A model generated the notes under the pieces. The model searched no databases and was not told the origin of the DNA. It was given only the letters and a program-made list of their open reading frames with translations. A program made the position numbers and the translations under genes. Source: Thermocladium sp049965935 (lineage in GTDB: Archaea > Thermoproteota > Thermoprotei > Thermoproteales > Thermocladiaceae). Taken from it: a stretch of DNA of 59,122 nucleotides. This document shows positions 15,826 to 24,457 of this stretch, piece after piece (positions within the stretch are counted from its first letter, which is position 1; each line of letters begins with the position of its first letter). The stretch is from positions 1-59,122 of the forward strand of contig JBMFVP010000003.1 in the NCBI GenBank assembly GCA_049965935.1, in the 5' to 3' direction.

Positions 15826-17100
15826 CTAGTAAGCATTAAAAAGTTCCTTAACTATTTTACCTAGTTTATAGCTATATTCCTGTAATGTGAGACCCTTTAC
15901 TCTTGATAGTGCTGAAATTGAGAACCTGGAGAAAACGGATTCATCTGTTAAGAGCTTCACTAACGCCTCCACGGCTTCCTCTGCATCTTGATACCCAATT
16001 CCGTTCTCTCCCTCCCCTGCTAAGTCAGACCAAGTGCCGCCCGATGCATGTACAACTATGGGAAGACCGCGTGCCATAGCTTCAGCTACTGCTATGCCCC
16101 AATGCTCATTAATTGTAGCATGTAGAAATGCACGACTTGAATCCATGATCGAGTTAATAATTGATCGAGGTGCATTAGGAATTAAGCGAACAACGCCTCC
16201 ATTTTTGTCTAATTCATTGGTTCCCCTCGTGACCTTTAGCCCAGCCTTCTTTGCCTCCGTCTCAACTTTCTCTAAGTAATTAACTTGGGTTCTTGTTGTT
16301 GCTCCCCCCATTATTATCAATTCTGCGTTCGGTACATCCTTAAAGAGTCGAGGCGCTACTTCTTTAACTACCCAGTGATATCTCTTCTCCTCGCTGAATC
16401 TGCCCAGCATAGTTATCCTTGGCGTTCTCTCGCTGAACCCCGGCGGTTCTCCGATTATCTCCGTATTTGGAGCTATGGGTGGATTAAGGACAATTGGATC
16501 ACCTCCATAGACTTCCTTAATGACTCTTGCAGTCCATCTAGAATTAGTTAATATCACATCTGCAGCCTCAAAGGGGTTACCCCTAATGTAGTGGGGAAGC
16601 ATGGTAATATATATCTTCCAGTATATATTTAGAGGGAATCGACCGTATCGCTCCATTATATATGGATCCTCGCCATACGCTAATCCAGTGCCCTTAAACT
16701 TAGGATCTACGACCACCTCCAATGGAAAATGTATATACTCAATGATTTTAAGCGATTTGCTGCTCTTATACTTAAGTAGTGGTTTATAGGTCGGTTCATC
16801 GGTGAATAAGAGATCAGCATTATATCTTTTTATAGCAGTTTCAGCAGGTTTCCACGCATATAGCCTGGTTAATAATCCAAATGCCTTGACCCCAATTGAT
16901 AGGGTTATTATCTTGTATTTTGATATGTCAATTCCGTACCAATCAACATACTTACGCGGATCGAAGGAGAATGTTCCCGTTAGTACTGGATCTAATCCGG
17001 CTTCGTTTAAGGCTATGGCAGAAGCAGCATCAACTAGTTGCCCTCCACCTGGTGATCCCCAGTATCTATGGCTTACTACCGCATATCTTGCTTTGCTCAT
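15826..17100 (-). CDS. Glycosyltransferase, GT4 family (ALG11-like)
   Basis: About 424 residues with a GT-B fold. The N-terminal acceptor domain includes HRYWGSPGGGQLVDAA. The C-terminal domain begins ITMLGRFSEEKRYHWVV and has HEHWGIAVAEAMARGLPIV-type E-x7-E (here NEHWGIAVAEAMARG), the nucleotide-sugar contact. Overall arrangement and the HATINEHWGI block resemble ALG11/GT4 mannosyltransferases, which would act at the cytoplasmic face on lipid-linked glycans. ATG 17100 is preferred to a GTG three bases upstream, because an AATAAATTTATT box at about 17124-17135 lies 28-30 nt away. The substrate is unknown. Confidence 0.82.
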   Translation of the reverse strand: MSKARYAVVSHRYWGSPGGGQLVDAASAIALNEAGLDPVLTGTFSFDPRKYVDWYGIDISKYKIITLSIGVKAFGLLTRLYAWKPAETAIKRYNADLLFTDEPTYKPLLKYKSSKSLKIIEYIHFPLEVVVDPKFKGTGLAYGEDPYIMERYGRFPLNIYWKIYITMLPHYIRGNPFEAADVILTNSRWTARVIKEVYGGDPIVLNPPIAPNTEIIGEPPGFSERTPRITMLGRFSEEKRYHWVVKEVAPRLFKDVPNAELIIMGGATTRTQVNYLEKVETEAKKAGLKVTRGTNELDKNGGVVRLIPNAPRSIINSIMDSSRAFLHATINEHWGIAVAEAMARGLPIVVHASGGTWSDLAGEGENGIGYQDAEEAVEALVKLLTDESVFSRFSISALSRVKGLTLQEYSYKLGKIVKELFNAY

Positions 17101-17202
17101 CACGGCAACATAATTATAGGCCCATAATAAATTTATTGTAAGAAATGTAAATCATGGATTAAATAAATGTATTAGGTTCATCATAAAGCTAGGAGCGGGA
17201 AG

Positions 17203-17210
17203 TTTTATAA
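17203..17210 (+). promoter_or_regulatory. TATA-like box of rtcB
   Basis: TTTTATAA centred 28 nt upstream of ATG 17235. It argues for this ATG rather than the in-frame TTG at 17217. Confidence 0.5.
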
Positions 17211-17234
17211 AATGCCTTGCGCCTTGGACAACTC

Positions 17235-18683
17235 ATGACTCCTCCATTGCGTAGGATAGATAAAAACATTTGGGAGATACCGAGGGACTATAAGCCATGC
17301 ATGAAGGTTCCGGCCAGGATATTTGCCAGCGATTCATTGATTGAGAAAATGAAGAGTGACATGACGCTTGAACAAGCTGCTAACGTGGCCTGTTTACCAG
17401 GTCTCTATAAGTATAGCATAGCGTTACCTGATGCGCATCAAGGTTATGGCTTTCCAGTGGGCGGCGTAGCGGCAGTTGATGTAAATAGCGGTGCAATTAG
17501 CCCTGGCGGCATCGGTTATGATATTAATTGTGGAGTTAGAGTACTGAGAACCGATTTAAACATTAATGATGTAAAGCCAAAGCTACGGGAGTTAGTTGAT
17601 GCCATTTTTAAATTAGCGCCAGCCGGCGTTGGGGAGACCGGCCATGTCAAGTTATCGGTTGGGGAACTCGATCAAGTATTGAACGAGGGAATATCATGGG
17701 CTATAAATCGAGGATATGGTTGGAAGGATGATCAAGATTATATTGAGCAAAATGGAAGTTGGGATTATGCGGATGCATCCAAGGTGAGCACGAGAGCCAA
17801 GGATAGGGGAAAAGGCGAGCTCGGCACCATAGGTTCCGGCAATCACTTCATAGAGGTTCAAGTAGTGGAGAAGATATTTGATGAGAAAGTGGCAAAGATC
17901 TTCGGCATAAATGACGTTGGGCAAGTTATGGTAATGATACATAGCGGTTCAAGGGGTCTTGGCCATCAAGTGGCAACGGACTATATAAGAATCGCCGAGG
18001 GCAAAATGAGGCAATGGGGGCTCATCCTACCAGATAGAGAGCTAGTTTCGATGCCGGTCAATACAAGGGAAGCCCAGGATTACTTGCATGCAATGGCTGC
18101 TGCCGCCAATTATGCATGGACTAATAGGCACTTACTTATGCATTGGGTTAGGGAGGCATTCAAGAGCGTCTTCCATAGGGATCCCGATAAGCTAGGAATG
18201 CGGGTTGTTTATGATGTTGCTCATAACATAGCTAAGTTAGAGGAGCATGAAATAGATGGGCAGAGAAAGAGCGTATGGGTTCATAGAAAGGGCGCAACCA
18301 GGGCATTCCCAGCAGGTAGGCCCGAGATTCCTAAGATATATAGGGATATTGGTCAACCGGTCCTGATCCCTGGAAGCATGGGAACTGGTTCCTATATATT
18401 GGTTGGGTCAGAGGCATCTATGAACTTAACGTTTGGCACTGCGCCTCATGGAGCGGGCAGAGTAATGAGTAGATCAGCAGCAGTTAGAATGTTACCTCCC
18501 AGTAAGGTTAAGACTGCGTTAGAGGATCGGGGAATAATAGTTAGGAGCGCGGAGTCCGAAATAATAAGCGAGGAAGCGCCTGAGGCGTATAAAGATGTGG
18601 ATGCAGTAGTGGAGGTGGCAGATTCGGTTGGCATGGCTAAGAAAGTGGCTCGAATGAGGCCTATAGGTGTAGTGAAGGGGTAA
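17235..18683 (+). CDS. rtcB: RNA-splicing ligase RtcB
   Basis: 482 residues from ATG 17235. Core blocks: LPDAHQGYGFPVGGVAA and GGIGYDINCGVR (metal-binding Asp and Cys), GTIGSGNHFIEVQ, IHSGSRGLGHQV, and RKGATRAFPAG, with the C-terminal guanylylated-His region GTAPHGAGRVMSRSAA. RtcB joins 2',3'-cyclic phosphate and 5'-OH ends, which is the last step of archaeal tRNA intron removal, using GTP and Mn2+. The nearby tRNA-Val has an intron needing this activity. Same-strand translin and endonuclease V genes follow. A T5 tract at 18686-18690 after the stop could terminate transcription. Confidence 0.96.
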   Translation: MTPPLRRIDKNIWEIPRDYKPCMKVPARIFASDSLIEKMKSDMTLEQAANVACLPGLYKYSIALPDAHQGYGFPVGGVAAVDVNSGAISPGGIGYDINCGVRVLRTDLNINDVKPKLRELVDAIFKLAPAGVGETGHVKLSVGELDQVLNEGISWAINRGYGWKDDQDYIEQNGSWDYADASKVSTRAKDRGKGELGTIGSGNHFIEVQVVEKIFDEKVAKIFGINDVGQVMVMIHSGSRGLGHQVATDYIRIAEGKMRQWGLILPDRELVSMPVNTREAQDYLHAMAAAANYAWTNRHLLMHWVREAFKSVFHRDPDKLGMRVVYDVAHNIAKLEEHEIDGQRKSVWVHRKGATRAFPAGRPEIPKIYRDIGQPVLIPGSMGTGSYILVGSEASMNLTFGTAPHGAGRVMSRSAAVRMLPPSKVKTALEDRGIIVRSAESEIISEEAPEAYKDVDAVVEVADSVGMAKKVARMRPIGVVKG

Positions 18684-18751
18684 GGATTTTTCGCATGCTT
18701 AGATTTCGCAGTGTTCAACAGGTTTTAATAATGGGATTTAGGTGAGTATTC

Positions 18752-19372
18752 GTGGAATTAAGCAATATAATAAGATCTATAGAGGCTCGAATCAGCGTGG
18801 TTGATGAGACTAGGGAACGGTTGTTGAAGGATACTAGGGACATAATTAGGACATCTAAGGAGGTTATACTGCGGGTGGCTAAGGGCGACTTAGATGCCGA
18901 GTCAAATAATGTCAATAAGATAATGAATCAAGTGATGAGCGTGGTCAGCATAGCGAAGAATGTGCCTGAGGTCTATTATAGTGGTATACTTGATGGCCCA
19001 TTAGCCGAATATGCAGAGGCAATGATACTATATAGCCTAGTTAAGCAGAATAGGTATCCTACGCCGGAGGAGCTGGGCATATATGATGTACCATATCTTC
19101 TTGGATTAGGGGATGTAGTTGGCGAACTTCGCCGCATAGTATTGGATAAGTTAAGGCTTGAGAAGTATGAGGAGGCGGAGGCGTTATTTAATAGAATGGA
19201 AGAGATATATGAGGCCCTCTCAATCCTAATTATACCTAATGCGTTGGCCCCCGGTCTTAGGCCTAAGGTTGATGTGGCTAGGAAACTCATTGATGCGACG
19301 CGGTCCGACTTATTTCTAGCACAAGTAAAGAGGGGATTAATTAACGACGAGGATAACGAGGAGAATAAATGA
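18752..19372 (+). CDS. Archaeal translin-family RNA-binding protein
   Basis: 206 residues, nearly all helical, with GTG start about 26 nt after TTTTAATAAT (18722-18731). The block YYSGILDGPLAEYAEAMILYSLV, then YGVPYLLGLGDVVGELRR-like text (here YDVPYLLGLGDVVGELRR), is the translin/TRAX core. Eukaryotic translin-TRAX (C3PO) and archaeal homologues are RNA-binding octamers or nucleases acting on small RNAs and tRNA fragments. Whether this one cleaves RNA is not shown by the sequence. It lies between rtcB and endonuclease V, suggesting a role in RNA processing. Confidence 0.8.
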   Translation: MELSNIIRSIEARISVVDETRERLLKDTRDIIRTSKEVILRVAKGDLDAESNNVNKIMNQVMSVVSIAKNVPEVYYSGILDGPLAEYAEAMILYSLVKQNRYPTPEELGIYDVPYLLGLGDVVGELRRIVLDKLRLEKYEEAEALFNRMEEIYEALSILIIPNALAPGLRPKVDVARKLIDATRSDLFLAQVKRGLINDEDNEENK

Positions 19373-19409
19373 GAATTACATTAAGTCTAAGATACCTAAG
19401 GGCTTTAAC

Positions 19410-20030
19410 TTGGAGATGGCTCGATCAATTCAAAGACGGTTAGCGGGTCTAATAGAGGAGCGAGAGTTAATAGAACGGAGATTAATAGCCGGAATAGATG
19501 CAGCATATATAGGTGATATGGCGATTAGCGCCGCGGTCGTGATTGATTCAATAAGTAAATCAATAATAGATTCATCAATTGTTAAGGTTAGGGTATGGTT
19601 TCCATATGTTCCTACGCTGCTTTCCTTTAGGGAGTTAAAGCCAATGATAGCTGCCTATCAAGGGCTTCATGTTAAGCCGCATGTAGTGATGATAGATGGG
19701 CATGGCTTTGCGCATCCCTATCGCTTGGGGATAGCATCCCATTTCGGGGTAACTATGCATGTACCTACAATAGGGGTTGCTAAGTCGCTCCTATATGGGG
19801 AATATGAAGCCGATGATGCGTATTCGCCCATACTTGATCCAATTACTCATGGCGTGATAGGCGTCATGTTGCGCTGCTCATCTGATTCAAAGCCGATGTT
19901 CATAAGCATAGGCAATCTAGTAACTCTTCGAGATGCTGTGGATTTATCGAAGTCACTTTGTGTTGGATCGCCAATGCCTCTACCAATACTATTGGCTCAT
20001 AGATTAGCCAACAAAAGCAAGAGGCAATAA
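19410..20030 (+). CDS. nfi: Endonuclease V (deoxyinosine/inosine-specific)
   Basis: 206 residues from TTG 19410 (or 204 from ATG 19416). Catalytic positions by comparison with Thermotoga EndoV: D30 (AGIDAAY), Y66 and E75 (YVPTLLSFRE), D96 (VMIDGHGFAHP), followed by IGVAKSLL. The enzyme nicks next to deoxyinosine in DNA or inosine in RNA. The frame stays open for 23 codons upstream, and the two codons before TTG read Phe-Asn, which match the family's usual F-[ND]-L-E start. No standard start codon exists there, so the true start is uncertain. It is 37 nt after translin. Confidence 0.9.
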   Translation: MEMARSIQRRLAGLIEERELIERRLIAGIDAAYIGDMAISAAVVIDSISKSIIDSSIVKVRVWFPYVPTLLSFRELKPMIAAYQGLHVKPHVVMIDGHGFAHPYRLGIASHFGVTMHVPTIGVAKSLLYGEYEADDAYSPILDPITHGVIGVMLRCSSDSKPMFISIGNLVTLRDAVDLSKSLCVGSPMPLPILLAHRLANKSKRQ

Positions 20031-20140
20031 TTATTATAAAATTGAATATAGTATCCAAGATAGGTAATAATTTTTCTATTGAGTGAGAAAGTTTTTTAAT
20101 AAGCGTTTAAACGGGCTATCATAGGTAGTGGGCGAGGGAA

Positions 20141-20650
20141 ATGAAGATACCGTTTTGCACGTTTTGCGTCAAGTCGCGCATGTTCTGCGCAAAATGCCAA
20201 TCCTTATTGGATAGTGGTGAATATAATGAGTTAGATGTAGACGTTATTGATAAATTACTTTCAATTGAACAGAAATACAAGCAATACTTGTCTAATGTAT
20301 CCTATAGTAAATCATATAGGGTCAGGAACTTACTGCTTGTAGCTATGATTGGTGTAAGAAACATGCCGAGAAATATAATTAAGCAAATAGAGGATGAATT
20401 AACTACAGCACTTGGGGTTACTGTTAAGCTAGTTGAGCACACAACTAGCGTTAATGAATTAGCTACCCAATTAACTTATCCCGCCAGAATTTATAGCATT
20501 TCAGTGGCTTGGCTGCCCGATGGAACTAATGAAACGATAATTAAGATACCGAAGCATGAAACTGGCAGGTTACCGTTCAAGCCTACTGAGCTAGGAAAGG
20601 TTTTAAGCCGTCTGACTAATGAGAATGTTAAGGTTGAGGTCGTGGGTTAA
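20141..20650 (+). CDS. Zinc-binding, KH-like protein (crenarchaeal NusA-related?)
   Basis: 169 residues. The N-terminus carries two C-x2-C pairs, C6/C9 and C16/C19 (PFCTFCVKSRMFCAKC), forming a short zinc knuckle. A charged linker (about 25-55) and an alpha/beta region (about 60-169) that could be KH-like follow. The layout resembles crenarchaeal proteins annotated as transcription elongation factor NusA-related, but I can show only the cysteines and overall shape. A GCGTTTAAACG box at 20104-20114 precedes it, with a short leader containing GAGGGAA. aspS follows in the same direction. Confidence 0.55.
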   Translation: MKIPFCTFCVKSRMFCAKCQSLLDSGEYNELDVDVIDKLLSIEQKYKQYLSNVSYSKSYRVRNLLLVAMIGVRNMPRNIIKQIEDELTTALGVTVKLVEHTTSVNELATQLTYPARIYSISVAWLPDGTNETIIKIPKHETGRLPFKPTELGKVLSRLTNENVKVEVVG

Positions 20651-20681
20651 TGCTTTTTAATCGCTATTATCATACCTATCA

Positions 20682-21968
20682 ATGAAGAAGCAGTGGACAC
20701 GCGAAGTTGAGTCGCTGCCGGATGGCACTGAGGTGGAGCTGGCTGGATGGGTATGGGATATCCGCGATGTTGGCAAAATACGTTTCATAATACTAAGGGA
20801 TAGGGAAGGAACGGTACAGCTAACCATTAAGAGGAATGATGTATCGCCAAAATTGTGGGAAACCGCGGTATCCCTGGCTAAGGAGGATGTGATAGCGGTT
20901 AAGGGCATCGTTAAGGCCAGTAAAATAGCTAAGCGCGGCGTCGAAGTACTTCCAATCGAATTAACAGTGCTTAATAAATCGAAGCCGCTTCCAATAGATA
21001 TATGGGGAAACGTTTCCCAGACGGAGCTAGATATAAGATTAAAATATAGAATAGTTGACCTAAAGAGACCCGAGTCACTCACAATATTTAGAGCATCTAG
21101 TGAAGCCGCGAGAGCCTTACGTGAAACTCTTTACGAGAGGGGATTCATTGAGGTGTTTACCCCCAAGATAATATCTACTAGCACTGAAGGTGGGGCGGAT
21201 TTATTTCAAGTCCAATACTTTGAGACGGTTGCTTACCTGGCTCAGAGTCCTCAGCTCTATAAGGAGGAGTTAACTGCGTCTCTGGAGCGTGTTTTTGAGA
21301 TTGGACCTGCATACAGAGCTGAAAAACATAGCACTACCTATCACTTAAATGAGTTTATCTCCGTTGATTTAGAGGCCGCGTTCATGGATTATAAAGATGT
21401 TATGAGTATATTGGAGGATGTAATAATCAATGTTTATTCCAGCGTAATTAAGGTCCCAGGCATAAATGAGCTAAATAATGAATTAAGTGTGCCGAGGAAG
21501 CCATTTAGGGTAGTTACATATGATGAGTCCTTGGATATATTGAGAAAGAGGGGGCTAGAGGTGAAGTGGGGGGATGATGTACCAAAGGAGGGCCTTGAAC
21601 TATTGACGAGCGAGGTTGGTTCACCCTTCTTTCTTATAAATTTCCCAACATCGCTTAGAGCTTTTTATACGATGCCAATGGAGTCTGATCCAAGTCGTAG
21701 CCAATCCTTTGACCTAGTTATAGATGGAGTTGAGATAGTGTCTGGCGCCACTAGGATACATGATAGGCAAATGCTTGAGAAGGCATTAATTGAGAGAGGC
21801 CTTAATCCAGCTAATTTCGAGAGCCATCTTGCTGCGTTTAACTGGGGCATGCCTCCTCACGCTGGGTGGGGCCTTGGCTTCTATAGGCTCCTCATGGTTA
21901 TGCTTCGGAGGAGCAACATACGTGAGGTAGTGCTTTTCCCCCGTGATAGGATTCGCTTGACCCCTTAG
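20682..21968 (+). CDS. aspS: Aspartyl-tRNA synthetase, archaeal type
   Basis: 428 residues. The N-terminal OB-fold anticodon domain includes VELAGWVWDIRDVG. The class II core follows: motif 1 region FIEVFTPKIISTSTEGG, motif 2 FEIGPAYRAEKHSTTYHL, and motif 3 HAGWGLGFYRLLM. W25 in AGWVW and K84 in IAKRG correspond to W26 and K85 of the Thermococcus enzyme, residues linked to tRNA-Asp-only recognition, so it is predicted to be discriminating. TATA-like CTTTTTAAT at 20653-20661 lies about 25 nt upstream, so it can be transcribed apart from the preceding gene. Confidence 0.94.
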   Translation: MKKQWTREVESLPDGTEVELAGWVWDIRDVGKIRFIILRDREGTVQLTIKRNDVSPKLWETAVSLAKEDVIAVKGIVKASKIAKRGVEVLPIELTVLNKSKPLPIDIWGNVSQTELDIRLKYRIVDLKRPESLTIFRASSEAARALRETLYERGFIEVFTPKIISTSTEGGADLFQVQYFETVAYLAQSPQLYKEELTASLERVFEIGPAYRAEKHSTTYHLNEFISVDLEAAFMDYKDVMSILEDVIINVYSSVIKVPGINELNNELSVPRKPFRVVTYDESLDILRKRGLEVKWGDDVPKEGLELLTSEVGSPFFLINFPTSLRAFYTMPMESDPSRSQSFDLVIDGVEIVSGATRIHDRQMLEKALIERGLNPANFESHLAAFNWGMPPHAGWGLGFYRLLMVMLRRSNIREVVLFPRDRIRLTP

Positions 21969-22006
21969 GAATCCTTTAAATCCACTACTTATTCTCGGTA
22001 TCAATT

Positions 22007-23248
22007 ATGGATGTTGCTGTATTCACGGTAGCATCAACATTATCTGGGGGACACCTTAGGATACTCAATGCATTATCTAGATATCCAAGGAGACCCACAT
22101 TATTCATACCTAGGAATTACTATAATGTATTGATTAATACCCTGGAGAAGTTTTATGAGGGTCAATTCGTGGATTTCATTAAGAATAATACAATAATACT
22201 GCCCCCCAGACCATTGACTAATCCAATAGCGGCCATACTATACATGAGATACTTGAGATCAGCATTTAAGAGGGATTTCTCCTATTATGATATCTTCTAT
22301 ATACCACATGAGCATACTGACCTAGCCATGATGTTTAAGGGCATTAATCATCCATGGACGGCACTGCTTCAGTTAACGCCGGCCATCGGTTCACTAGCAT
22401 ATGAGGGGGATCGATCGCCAATGGAGCTTATTGCCAATAATTACAGGATACAGAGCGGAATTAGGTTACCTCAATTTATGCTTAGCGAGAAGCTGATTGA
22501 GTTAAAGCTAGCTGAGGCAGTGTTTAGGGGAACAACTATTTTATCAGTTTCACGTTCCATACGATACGAGCTGAGGAGACTAGGGGTAAATATTAGGATT
22601 AGGTCCCTTGAGCCTGGAGTTGGGGTTGATGATTGTCCACTGAACCTCAATGAAAAAGACATAGATGTGGTGTTCTTCGGTAGACTTATACCGGGCAAGG
22701 GCATATTCGAGTTCCTTCATGCTGTTAAGAAGCTGAAGTCAATGGGACTCAAACCCATTGCTGTGATGGCCGGCCACCCCGAGAAGGAGAGCCATGTGCG
22801 GGAATTAAGGGTTAAGGCATCTAATATGGATATTGAGGTAGATATTAGGCCTGGGGTAAAGCGGAGTGAGTTAATGGATTTAGTATCAAGGTCAAAGGTA
22901 TTCATTTATCCCACTAAGCTGGACTCAGTGGGGATGGTCGTGTTGGAGGCCCTTAATTGTGGTGTTCCTGTGATTACTCATGATATCCCGGCAACTAGGT
23001 TTAATTTCAAGACTAGAGCAGTGATACGGGTTCCGCTTCGTGACATAGATTCAATGGCCTCTGCAGCAGCCTACTTAATTAGGAACGATGATGAGCGCAT
23101 AAGGTTAGGATTAATTGGTAAGCGCTTCACTGCTAAGTATGATTGGAGCACTGTAGCTATAACTGAGTGGGAAGCCTTAAGGACCATTGCAAATGATTGG
23201 TCTATAAGGAAGGAATATAATGAGTTAGGCGTGCAGGTAACTGATTAA
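22007..23248 (+). CDS. Glycosyltransferase, GT4 family
   Basis: 413 residues with a GT-B fold. The N-terminal half holds HEHTDLAMMF and SVSRSIRYELRRLGV. The C-terminal domain begins DVVFFGRLIPGKGIFEFL and contains KVFIYPTKLDSVGMVVLEALNCGVPVI-type sugar-nucleotide-binding text with the E at the family position. GT4 enzymes are retaining transferases for sugars such as mannose or glucose onto lipids or proteins. CCTTTAAATCC at 21974-21984 is about 28 nt upstream. Acceptor and donor are unknown. It is the second GT4 gene in the window. Confidence 0.8.
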   Translation: MDVAVFTVASTLSGGHLRILNALSRYPRRPTLFIPRNYYNVLINTLEKFYEGQFVDFIKNNTIILPPRPLTNPIAAILYMRYLRSAFKRDFSYYDIFYIPHEHTDLAMMFKGINHPWTALLQLTPAIGSLAYEGDRSPMELIANNYRIQSGIRLPQFMLSEKLIELKLAEAVFRGTTILSVSRSIRYELRRLGVNIRIRSLEPGVGVDDCPLNLNEKDIDVVFFGRLIPGKGIFEFLHAVKKLKSMGLKPIAVMAGHPEKESHVRELRVKASNMDIEVDIRPGVKRSELMDLVSRSKVFIYPTKLDSVGMVVLEALNCGVPVITHDIPATRFNFKTRAVIRVPLRDIDSMASAAAYLIRNDDERIRLGLIGKRFTAKYDWSTVAITEWEALRTIANDWSIRKEYNELGVQVTD

Positions 23249-23269
23249 TAAATGGAATAGAAGATATAT

Positions 23270-23317
23270 GATAAAACAAACAACAAACCTCGCCCCTCAA
23301 GGCGGGGAGGAGGTCAG
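23270..23317 (+). repeat. Solo IS200/IS605-like hairpin with GGAGGTCAG end
   Basis: GATAAAACAAACAACAAA leads into a near-perfect hairpin CCTCGCCCC-TCAA-GGCGGGGAGG (23288-23310), followed by AGGTCAG. The A-rich lead matches the one before the 36610 element (ATAAAACAATCAACAAA), and the GGAGGTCAG tail matches 57799-57807 and 58941-58949. It lies just before the promoter (AATTTTAAAAG, 23333-23343) of the next gene. It is read as a collapsed transposon left/right end. Confidence 0.5.
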
Positions 23318-23364
23318 ACAAGTTCCTACGGCAATTTTAAAAGCATATCTAGCCTAAATGATTA

Positions 23365-24450
23365 ATGGGTAAAATAATAGTCCTTGGGCTTGGTCCGATG
23401 GGTAGGGCAGCCGCATATTATTTAACTAAATATACTGATAATCAAGTTAAGGGATTTGATGCATCAATTAAGGCGGTACAAGAAGCTGCTGCCCTTGGTG
23501 TAAATGCTGCACAAACCGATGTATTGAAGGCCCTTAAACAAGTGGTGGACGAGAGCGATGTAGTAATAAGCGCGCTTCCTCAATCAATAGCCGATGAAGT
23601 TGTCAATACCGTTCATTCATTTGGCATCCCGGTGATAGACATGATATATATGTGGAAATATGATGAAGCAAAGGCAAAGTCATTAAGTGGAGGCTCCATC
23701 GTTGTGCCAGCATGTGGTTGGGCTCCTGGGTTAACTAATCTATTGGCTGCAGCCGCAGTTAATGAGTTGGATGAAGCAAATGAATTGGAGATCCATGTTG
23801 GAGGAAATCCAATTAATCCAATTCCTCCATTATACTACTCAATACTGTTCTCATTGGAAAGCACTATAGATGAGTACGTGAGACCAGCTATGATTATACG
23901 AGACGGCAATCCAACCCTAGTTAATCCTTTGGATATCATTAAGCCATTTGAGACAACATTAATTAGGGGGGAATTTGAGGAATTCTATACTGATGGCTTA
24001 TCAACATTAGTGAAGACTCTTAATGTCAAGAATATGGCCGAGCTAACGATTAGATGGAAAGGCCATCTACAAGCCATGAAATTATTAAGGGACATTGGTA
24101 TACTTGGCAATAAGGAACTAGCAACAAAGGTATTAGGCTCAGCATTGAATAAGGATGCCCAGGACTTCTCAATAACTATAGTTGAGGCGCGGGGCCTCAT
24201 TAATGGCGAGGATGCAATGGTGAAGTATGAGGGAATTGATTACGCATCGGGGCAATTCACATCAATGGCTCGATTAACGGGATTCTTTGCGGCTGAGGTG
24301 GCTAAATTACTGCTTGAAGGCTACATAAGAGGAAGTGGATTAACTCCCGTGGAGACAATGTACAGTGGCGATCTATTAGAATTAATTCTAAGTGATTTGA
24401 GAAGGGTAGGAATAAAGTTCTGGAGAATAGAGAGGCAATTGGCAGAATGA
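23365..24450 (+). CDS. Saccharopine dehydrogenase-like oxidoreductase (lysine 6-dehydrogenase/LYS9-like)
   Basis: 361 residues. KIIVLGLGPMGRAAAYYL is an N-terminal Rossmann motif (G-x-G-x2-G), with DESDVVISALPQSIADEV after it and VVPACGWAPGLTNLLAAAA at the domain junction, the hallmark of the saccharopine-dehydrogenase/lysine-6-dehydrogenase group. The shorter length (about 360) fits the NAD(P)-dependent single-domain archaeal members. The substrate is likely an amino-acid-derived imine or semialdehyde, but it is not determined here. No lysine genes adjoin it. The stop is 8 nt from the convergent MFS gene. Confidence 0.75.
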   Translation: MGKIIVLGLGPMGRAAAYYLTKYTDNQVKGFDASIKAVQEAAALGVNAAQTDVLKALKQVVDESDVVISALPQSIADEVVNTVHSFGIPVIDMIYMWKYDEAKAKSLSGGSIVVPACGWAPGLTNLLAAAAVNELDEANELEIHVGGNPINPIPPLYYSILFSLESTIDEYVRPAMIIRDGNPTLVNPLDIIKPFETTLIRGEFEEFYTDGLSTLVKTLNVKNMAELTIRWKGHLQAMKLLRDIGILGNKELATKVLGSALNKDAQDFSITIVEARGLINGEDAMVKYEGIDYASGQFTSMARLTGFFAAEVAKLLLEGYIRGSGLTPVETMYSGDLLELILSDLRRVGIKFWRIERQLAE

Positions 24451-24457
24451 ATACTTC

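Noticed and set aside
17217..17234. TTG start giving RtcB six extra residues
   Set aside because: ATG 17235 has correct spacing to the TATA-like box. The TTG would lie only about 10 nt from it.
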